A stretch of DNA of 11,059 bases from Promethearchaeota archaeon (GTDB lineage: Archaea > Asgardarchaeota > Lokiarchaeia > Sigyniarchaeales > SOKP01): assembly GCA_030605895.1 (NCBI GenBank), contig JAUWHL010000300.1, forward strand, positions 1 to 11,059, read 5' to 3'. The notes under the pieces are model-generated. The model did no database searches, was not told the origin of the DNA, and worked only from the letters and a program-made list of their open reading frames with translations. Shown here in pieces: positions 6,498 to 11,059 of the stretch. Made by a program: the position numbers and the translations under genes. Every line of letters starts with the position of its first letter. Position 1 is the stretch's first letter.

Positions 6498-7922
6498 ATG
6501 AAATTACCAATTACAGCTGCTTTAATAGGGGCTGGAAGGAGAGGGAATGTTTATGGAAAGTATGCTACAAAGAATGAAAATAAGCTAAAATTTGTTGCTG
6601 TAGCAGAACCTATAAAATCAAGACGTGAAAGTTTTGCAAATATACATAGCATCCCTGCTAATAGATGTTATGAAAGCTGGGAAGATTTACTTTCAGAGGA
6701 CAAATTTGCGGATGCTGCTTTTATATGTACTCAAGACCAAATGCACACTGCGCCTACTTTGTTAGCACTAGATAAGGGATATCACGTTCTATTAGAAAAA
6801 CCTATGGCTCACACACTAGAAGATTGTATAAAAATTGTTAAAAAAGTGGAAGAGACAGGAAAATTATTAGGGGTTAGCCATGTTCTAAGATATACTGGTT
6901 TTTTTTCAACTATATATGAGATAGTAAGAAAAGGACTTATAGGAGATATTGTTAATATTTCTCATAGGGAAAATGTAATGTGGTATCATTATGCACACAG
7001 TTTTATTAGAGGTCCTTGGGCTAATATAAAAAAATCTTCTCCAATGATATTAGCAAAATGTTGTCATGATTTTGATTTACTTTTTCATATGGTTGGTTCA
7101 CTTCCAAAGAAAATAAGTTCTTTTGGAAGTTTAATGCATTTCAAACCTGAAAATGCACCAAAAAATGCTCCAGAATATTGTCTAGATGGATGTCCTGCTA
7201 AAGATAAATGCCTATATTACGCTCCAAGAATATATATTGATATTATCCCCCAAATTCAATTTATGGAAAAAAGTGATAATAAGTTTTTAAAGATATTAGG
7301 GAAGTTAAGAAAGAACCATGTGAATTTCTTAACATGTATCTCTAAATTAATACCTCTGTTAAGAGATTTAAGGTATTATAAAGATTTTCCAATTTATTAT
7401 TTATATACAGGGCAAAAAGAAGACTATTCTGACGAAGGAAAAGCTAAAATTTTGAAAAAGAGTCCCTATGGTAGATGTGTATATCATTGTGATAATGATG
7501 TAGTAGACCATCAAATAGTAAATATCGAATTTGAAAATGGAGTTACAGCTAATTTAACAATGCATGGTTTCAGTGAGCGTGAAGGTCGTACATTAAGAAT
7601 TGATGGAACAAAAGCAACTTTGATAGGAGATTTTCACATTAGTGGTGAGAAAATCATATTTTATGATCATTTTTCTGGAAAAGAAACACTTGTTTATGCG
7701 AAAAAATTAACACGTGAGTCTGGTGAGCATGGTGTAGGAGATTTTGAACTCATAGATAATTACATTGAATCGCTTATTAATAAAGAAAAAACTCAACCTT
7801 TAACAAATGCATGGGAGACAGTTGAGAGCCACTTAATGGCTTTTGCTGCTAATGAATCGCGTTTAAAAGGAACAGTTATTGATATGGATGAATTTCGCAA
7901 AAAGGCATACAAATCAGGATGA
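6498..7922 (+). CDS. Gfo/Idh/MocA-family NAD(P)-dependent oxidoreductase
   Basis: This is a cytosolic dehydrogenase of the glucose-fructose oxidoreductase/inositol dehydrogenase superfamily. The N-terminal Rossmann domain (about 1-135) has GAGRRGNVYG at residues 11-20; E37 after the second strand favours NAD over NADP. The signature LEKPMA contains K101, the usual catalytic-site lysine. The C-terminal sheet domain includes AKCCHDFDLL with H190 and D191. A cysteine set C228-x3-C232-x5-C238 (CLDGCPAKDKC) marks a subgroup with a putative metal-binding insert. At 474 residues it appears longer than the roughly 330-430 usual for the superfamily; residues about 250-305 form an extra basic, helical segment. 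The substrate, probably a sugar, sugar phosphate or cyclitol, cannot be read from the sequence. The ATG at 6498 immediately precedes the Rossmann strand. No sugar-pathway genes adjoin it. Confidence 0.92.
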   Translation: MKLPITAALIGAGRRGNVYGKYATKNENKLKFVAVAEPIKSRRESFANIHSIPANRCYESWEDLLSEDKFADAAFICTQDQMHTAPTLLALDKGYHVLLEKPMAHTLEDCIKIVKKVEETGKLLGVSHVLRYTGFFSTIYEIVRKGLIGDIVNISHRENVMWYHYAHSFIRGPWANIKKSSPMILAKCCHDFDLLFHMVGSLPKKISSFGSLMHFKPENAPKNAPEYCLDGCPAKDKCLYYAPRIYIDIIPQIQFMEKSDNKFLKILGKLRKNHVNFLTCISKLIPLLRDLRYYKDFPIYYLYTGQKEDYSDEGKAKILKKSPYGRCVYHCDNDVVDHQIVNIEFENGVTANLTMHGFSEREGRTLRIDGTKATLIGDFHISGEKIIFYDHFSGKETLVYAKKLTRESGEHGVGDFELIDNYIESLINKEKTQPLTNAWETVESHLMAFAANESRLKGTVIDMDEFRKKAYKSG

Positions 7923-8033
7923 TTTTAACAAAAAGAAATAATATTTGAATAGAAAAATTTTAGGTAATTTTATTATAATTGATATCATAAAATATCTTAT
8001 AGTTAAAACCAAAATTTGGATAACTTTACTAGA

Positions 8034-8258
8034 ATGGATAATATAGACACTTCAAAACAATTTATTGAATTTTATAAGAAAAAAGGGGACTATTTGGTGT
8101 CTCTTTCGGAAAATCATTTTAAGAACATAGAATATCGTAAATGTCTTGAATTGTTAAATCAAGCCTATAGTATGTATATGAAGGGGAGTTATACTGAACT
8201 TGCTGAAAAGACAAAGCAAAGGTTCTTGGAAATTAAAGAAAAATATTTTCATAAGTGA
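8034..8258 (+). CDS. Small helical protein, function unknown
   Basis: I do not recognise this gene. The ATG at 8034 gives 74 residues; a TTG at 8016 would add six, producing MDNFTR before a second MDN. Neither has a ribosome binding site. A TATA-like CTTATAGTTAAAA (about 7996-8008) suits a nearly leaderless transcript from the ATG. The sequence is strongly amphipathic and helical: QFIEFYKKKGDYLVSLSE, then a turn at EYRKC, then LELLNQAYSMYMKGSY and TELAEKTKQRFLEIKEKY. Three helices of this size resemble a TPR unit or an MIT-like bundle, but that is only shape. There is one cysteine, no signal peptide and no membrane span. Its stop lies 4 bases from that of the convergent Mut7-C gene. Confidence 0.6.
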   Translation: MDNIDTSKQFIEFYKKKGDYLVSLSENHFKNIEYRKCLELLNQAYSMYMKGSYTELAEKTKQRFLEIKEKYFHK

Positions 8259-8262
8259 AATT

Positions 8263-8757
8263 TTAATCAAATTCTAAGGTTTTGTTTAATCTTTTTTCAA
8301 TATCTTCAATATGAGAACCTTGCCAATAGATTTTTTTACATTGAAGATTTGTGCATTGATAAAACTCATTATAATTATTATATGTATCTTTTAAAACAAT
8401 ATCTTTTATAGAAGATTTAGACATAACTCTATTTAAGGGTGAATTACAAATTGAGCATCGTGCGTTTTTAATATTAAATTTAAAAATCAACCCAAATTCC
8501 TTATTAAGTTGATGAAGGTAATTATATATTCCTTCTCCTCTAAGGAAGATACTTTTATCTTTATGTTTCTTATACAACGGATAGTCCTTAGTAATGATCA
8601 TCCTTTCATTTTTAATGGCATAGTCTATTAATTTTTCATCAGGAACAGGATCTATCTTAAAATAATCTATTAAATCATTTGCATAGATTGCATCAAATCC
8701 AAAAATTCTAAGGAATCGTGCTAATTTGCCTAACATTGAATCTATTAAAAATTTCAT
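8263..8757 (-). CDS. Mut7-C (PIN-like) domain protein with zinc ribbon, putative RNase
   Basis: This is a Mut7-C family protein, a PIN-like fold predicted to act as a nuclease and named after the C-terminus of worm Mut-7. From the ATG at 8757 it has 164 residues. It begins with the signature MKFLIDSMLGKLARFLRIFGFDA, carrying the first acidic residue at D6. VPDEKLIDYA and IITKDYPLYKK supply further acidic residues of a PIN-like site. A C-terminal zinc ribbon follows: CSIC, then CTNLQC, then KIYWQGSH, the usual Mut7-C ending. The second pair is C-x4-C where C-x2-C is common. A TTG at 8835 would extend the frame by 26 residues, but the extension lacks homology I recognise and contains a TATA-like TTTAAATATATTTAA that fits transcription just before the ATG at 8757. 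Confidence 0.9.
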   Translation of the reverse strand: MKFLIDSMLGKLARFLRIFGFDAIYANDLIDYFKIDPVPDEKLIDYAIKNERMIITKDYPLYKKHKDKSIFLRGEGIYNYLHQLNKEFGLIFKFNIKNARCSICNSPLNRVMSKSSIKDIVLKDTYNNYNEFYQCTNLQCKKIYWQGSHIEDIEKRLNKTLEFD

Positions 8758-8857
8758 ATTGAAGCTTTTATTAACCATATTTAGATTAAATATATTTAAA
8801 GCATCTAATAAATTATATAATTGAAATTTTATCAAAAAAAACCAAATAAAAATTTAA
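8758..8857. promoter_or_regulatory. Divergent promoter region of the Mut7-C and FmdE-family genes
   Basis: These 100 very AT-rich bases lie between divergent starts. On the minus strand TTTAAATATATTTAA (about 8786-8800) is centred some 36 bases before the Mut7-C ATG. On the plus strand TTATATAATT (about 8814-8823) is centred about 40 bases before the FmdE ATG, leaving a short leader with no Shine-Dalgarno. In such an AT-rich background these assignments rest mainly on distance. Confidence 0.4.
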
Positions 8858-9385
8858 ATGGAAGCTAAAGAATTAATGGAAAAAGCAGTAAGATTCCATG
8901 GACATATCTGTCCTGGTTTAACAATTGGTGTGTTAGCTGCTAAATATATGTTAGACCAAGGGTATGCTTATTCTCCTAATGAAGAATTAGTAGCCATTGT
9001 TGAAAATGATAACTGCAGTGTTGATGCTCTTCAAGCAATATTAGGGACAACATTCGGTAAGGGAAATCTTATACATAAAGATTATGGTAAGAATAATTTC
9101 ACTTTTTATGATAGGAGAACAGAAAAGGGTGTAAGACTATCTATAAAAATTAGGAAATCTCGTGATAAAAAGTTAACGAGAGATGAAAAAGTTCAATTTT
9201 TATTAAATTCAAAGCCAGAAGATATATTTAATATAAATGATATTGATTATAATCCTCCGGGATTAGCTCAAATTGAAGAATCTAGACCCTGTGAATTATG
9301 CGGAGAAATTACTATGGTTAGTCGACTTATGATATATAATAATTCTGAAATGTGTATCCCTTGTTATAGGAAGACGAGAAAATAG
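8858..9385 (+). CDS. FmdE-family protein with C-terminal zinc ribbon
   Basis: Members of this family were first named for a protein co-purifying with formylmethanofuran dehydrogenase (subunit E), but most have no proven catalytic role; solved structures show a metal-binding alpha/beta domain. The N-terminal signature FHGHICPGLTIG gives H14, H16 and C18, and C53 (ENDNCSVDALQ) is placed as in the family metal site. GTTFGKGNL and DYGKNNFTFYDR follow. The C-terminus adds a zinc ribbon, C145-x2-C148 and C166-x2-C169. The 175-residue length fits the long family form. The ATG at 8858 puts the signature at the expected distance from the N-terminus. No Fmd/Fwd catalytic subunits are in the window, so a link to formylmethanofuran oxidation is only nominal. 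A strong AGGAGGAG overlaps the stop but precedes no evident gene. Confidence 0.92.
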   Translation: MEAKELMEKAVRFHGHICPGLTIGVLAAKYMLDQGYAYSPNEELVAIVENDNCSVDALQAILGTTFGKGNLIHKDYGKNNFTFYDRRTEKGVRLSIKIRKSRDKKLTRDEKVQFLLNSKPEDIFNINDIDYNPPGLAQIEESRPCELCGEITMVSRLMIYNNSEMCIPCYRKTRK

Positions 9386-9390
9386 GAGGA
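9383..9390 (+). promoter_or_regulatory. Orphan Shine-Dalgarno-like site after the FmdE-family gene
   Basis: AGGAGGAG-like sequence overlaps the TAG stop and is the best Shine-Dalgarno match in the window, but no ATG, GTG or TTG lies 5-12 bases downstream. The only reading opening there would start at ATT and close after eight codons. It is either chance or the remnant of a lost downstream gene. Confidence 0.35.
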
Positions 9391-9455
9391 GAATAAAAAT
9401 TAATTCTTTTAGTTTATTATTATGAATTGAACTTCACAGTACAATTTTGCTTGTT

Positions 9456-9477
9456 AGTTTATCTTTTGTATTTCTTA
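9456..9477 (+). terminator. T-rich stretch before the hydrolase gene
   Basis: Several short T runs occur in the 114-base gap after the FmdE-family gene, in a form compatible with archaeal oligo-T termination. There is no stem-loop. The rest of the gap shows nothing else I can support. Confidence 0.25.
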
Positions 9478-9499
9478 ATAATGATGTTTATGAAAGATT

Positions 9500-10264
9500 A
9501 TGATTGATAAAAAGGATAAAATAATGGATGGAGCAGGTCCTTTTTTTTTTGAAGGGAATAAAATTGGAATTAGGATAATACATGGGGGCGGGGGAGGAAC
9601 TTGTGCTGATTTGAAACCTCTAGCGGAAGATTTGTATAAGAAAGGCGGATATACTATTAGCGTTCCGTTGCTCCCCGGGTTTGGAACTAAACCTGAAGAT
9701 TTAAAAAATATAACTATTGAAGAATGGAAATCTGCTTTAGATGAAGAATTGACTATATTAAAGGATAGATGTGATAAAATTATTGTAGGGGGGCATTCTA
9801 TGGGGGGAATTTTAACTTTGATTTTGGCGGCTAATTATAATTTGGATCTTATTTTTACTATTAGCGCTCCAGTAGGAGTTCAGACATCTCTAATTCATTT
9901 AGTTCCTTTTTTTAAAATTTTTGTTAAATATCACAAGATAAATTCGGAACAATTTAAAAAAGATACAAATGGAAAATGGATTGGTTATAATAAAATTCCT
10001 GTAAATATTGGAATAAAAATAAAGAAATTAATGAAAGATATGAAGAAATCTTTATACATGGTAAATTGCCCAACTTTATTATTTCAGGGGAGACTAGATT
10101 CTGAAATTAAAAAAAGAAGTATGGATTACATTTTCAGCAATATCGCTACAAAAGATAAGAAGAAAATTTGGTTAGAGCAGAATTCCCATCCAATATTAGA
10201 CAGTCCAGATCATAATCAAATCGTTTCAGAAACTTTAAATTTCATTAATGAAAATTGTCCTTAA
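9500..10264 (+). CDS. Alpha/beta hydrolase, carboxylesterase or monoacylglycerol-lipase type
   Basis: This is a cytosolic serine hydrolase of 254 residues, resembling the Est30-like carboxylesterase/monoglyceride-lipase group. The oxyanion-hole segment is IIHGGGGGT, where HGFTG or similar is more usual. PLLPGFGTKPEDL, followed by EEWKSALDEEL, is the group's typical stretch after the third strand. The nucleophile elbow is GGHSMGG with S100. D200 in QGRLDSEI and H230 in NSHPILDSPDH complete the triad. A lid-like region lies between about residues 128 and 185 and is rich in lysine. The substrate is probably a short acyl ester or lipid, but it cannot be fixed from sequence. The start is ATG 9500; ATG 9524, with AAGGAT just upstream, would shorten it by eight residues and is equally plausible. 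There is no signal peptide. Confidence 0.9.
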   Translation: MIDKKDKIMDGAGPFFFEGNKIGIRIIHGGGGGTCADLKPLAEDLYKKGGYTISVPLLPGFGTKPEDLKNITIEEWKSALDEELTILKDRCDKIIVGGHSMGGILTLILAANYNLDLIFTISAPVGVQTSLIHLVPFFKIFVKYHKINSEQFKKDTNGKWIGYNKIPVNIGIKIKKLMKDMKKSLYMVNCPTLLFQGRLDSEIKKRSMDYIFSNIATKDKKKIWLEQNSHPILDSPDHNQIVSETLNFINENCP

Positions 10265-10342
10265 ATTATTTATTTATAATTGAATTACTTAAAATATCGA
10301 AGAGTAGATTAATTAACACATTTACATTAAGTTAAATAGAAG

Positions 10343-10347
10343 AGGAA
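10343..10347 (+). promoter_or_regulatory. Ribosome binding site of the Clp1-like gene
   Basis: A purine tract (AGAAGAGGAAAAA) contains AGGA about 7-10 bases before the ATG at 10354, fixing that start. The upstream 80 bases are AT-rich, with a TATA-like TATTTATAATTG at about 10269-10280, which would give a leader of roughly 50 bases. Confidence 0.5.
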
Positions 10348-10353
10348 AAACTT

Positions 10354-11059
10354 ATGATTAAGAGTATAGAAAAGGGACATACTTTATTGGTTAAAGGTCC
10401 AGCAAGAATAACATTATTAGAAGGGAAAATTGATGTTTTTGGAAAGATTTATCTCCCAGAAAAAGAAACCTCATCCGAAAAAACTGAAGATAAAAATTTT
10501 ATAATAGTCCCAGGTGCCCAAGTTTACCCTCTATATACAATAGATGATTCAAAATTAGATGTTTATACTAATTTTGAAGAAAATCTTAAAGAAATTGAAG
10601 AAAATTCAATATCTCCTAAATGGATTGAAATTAAAGATGCTATTATTAAAGAGATGACCCAAAACCCTAATAAGCCTTTAAAAATGATGGTTTTAGGAAT
10701 AAGTAGCGGAAAAACCACATTTATCAAATATTTAGCAAATAATTTTCTTAAAGTAGGACTAAAGGGGGGATATCTAGATTCTGATTTAGGGCAGCAAATT
10801 ATACATATTCCCACAACGATTAATATTGGCACAATTAGTGATAATATCGTTTCAAGTGAAGATATCAAGTCTGAAAAAACAGTATTTATTGGCGCAACTT
10901 TTCCTAAAGGAAATAATAAATATATTGTCTCTCTTTCATGTAGGGATTTAATTTCTGATTATCTTAAACAGAATGAAGATCATAATTTTGTATTAATTGA
11001 TACAGATGGATGGATAAAAACTGAAACGGGAATTCTATATAAAAACTTTTTTATTAAAT
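10354..11059 (+). CDS. Clp1/Grc3-like P-loop protein (putative RNA 5'-kinase), 3'-partial
   Basis: The frame is open from the ATG at 10354 to the window end (235 codons), so the C-terminus is missing. The N-terminal domain has GPARITLLEGKIDVFGKIY and FIIVPGAQVYPLY, the beta-rich Clp1/Grc3/Nol9 N-terminal module. The P-loop domain has MMVLGISSGKTTF (G115 to T122), YLDSDLGQQ (D142, D144, Q147, matching the family DxDxGQ) and a Walker B with VLIDTDGWI (D216). Family members phosphorylate RNA 5'-hydroxyls (human CLP1, Grc3, archaeal Clp1) or are inactive scaffolds. The Walker A is unusual: only three residues separate the two glycines before GKT instead of four, so activity is uncertain. A distant GTPase or other P-loop role is less likely, given the N-terminal module and the DxDxGQ motif. 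Confidence 0.82.
   Translation, partial: MIKSIEKGHTLLVKGPARITLLEGKIDVFGKIYLPEKETSSEKTEDKNFIIVPGAQVYPLYTIDDSKLDVYTNFEENLKEIEENSISPKWIEIKDAIIKEMTQNPNKPLKMMVLGISSGKTTFIKYLANNFLKVGLKGGYLDSDLGQQIIHIPTTINIGTISDNIVSSEDIKSEKTVFIGATFPKGNNKYIVSLSCRDLISDYLKQNEDHNFVLIDTDGWIKTETGILYKNFFIK

Noticed and set aside
9481..9510. Box C-like ATGATGT next to TGATTGA, a possible C/D guide RNA
   Set aside because: No proper CUGA box D or paired C'/D' elements occur at the right spacing, and it overlaps the hydrolase start.
10563..10868. Minus-strand hydrophobic open frame that could pass for a membrane protein
   Set aside because: It is antisense to the P-loop region of the Clp1-like gene; the hydrophobicity is a by-product of AT-rich lysine/glutamate codons read backwards.
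1..11059. Mobile element, CRISPR array, tRNA or rRNA
   Set aside because: No transposase, integrase, terminal inverted repeats, regularly spaced repeats, tRNA cloverleaf or rRNA sequence was seen; gene order and codon use look uniform.

Overview
The window looks like an ordinary stretch of an AT-rich archaeal chromosome. The archaeal assignment is firm. The window holds RNA polymerase subunit D (Rpo3) with a ferredoxin-like insert, followed by ribosomal proteins L18e, L13 and S9, an order that is a classic archaeal operon. It also holds a Mut7-C family protein, an FmdE family protein and a Clp1/Grc3-type protein. Several starts have TATA-like boxes about 25-35 bases upstream and no clear Shine-Dalgarno, as expected for archaeal leaderless or short-leader transcripts. 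The lineage is less certain. The AT-rich bias and gene mix suggest an Asgard (Lokiarchaeia-like) archaeon, but no single gene here proves that.

Layout. Bases 2-1270 (+) are a serine hydroxymethyltransferase whose N-terminus lies before the window. Bases 1363-3539 (+) are the information-processing cluster rpo3 - rpl18e - rpl13 - rps9. Bases 3557-4873 (-) are aroA, converging on rps9 with a 17-base gap. Bases 4964-6070 (+) are aroC, divergent from aroA. Then come a small zinc-ribbon protein (6170-6415, +), a long Gfo/Idh/MocA oxidoreductase (6498-7922, +) and a small helical protein (8034-8258, +). The helical protein converges within 4 bases on a Mut7-C protein (8263-8757, -). Divergent from that is an FmdE-family protein (8858-9385, +), followed by an alpha/beta hydrolase (9500-10264, +). 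The last gene is a Clp1/Grc3-like P-loop protein (10354 to the window end, +), cut at its 3' end.

How the genes relate. The ribosomal cluster is a co-transcribed translation/transcription unit. aroA and aroC encode the last two steps of the shikimate pathway (shikimate-3-phosphate to EPSP to chorismate) and share one 90-base divergent promoter region. SHMT feeds one-carbon metabolism. The genes from 6170 onward have separate leaders and switch strand, so they look like independent units rather than one pathway.

No RNA gene, CRISPR array, insertion sequence, integrase, attachment site or long repeat was seen, and no stretch over about 120 bases lacks a gene. I found no convincing undescribed multi-gene system. 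The points most worth a second look are a Walker A motif one residue short in the Clp1-like protein, the eight-cysteine region with unusual spacing in Rpo3, the cysteine triad and extra segment in the Gfo/Idh protein, the cut-down ribosomal operon, and several start-site corrections.
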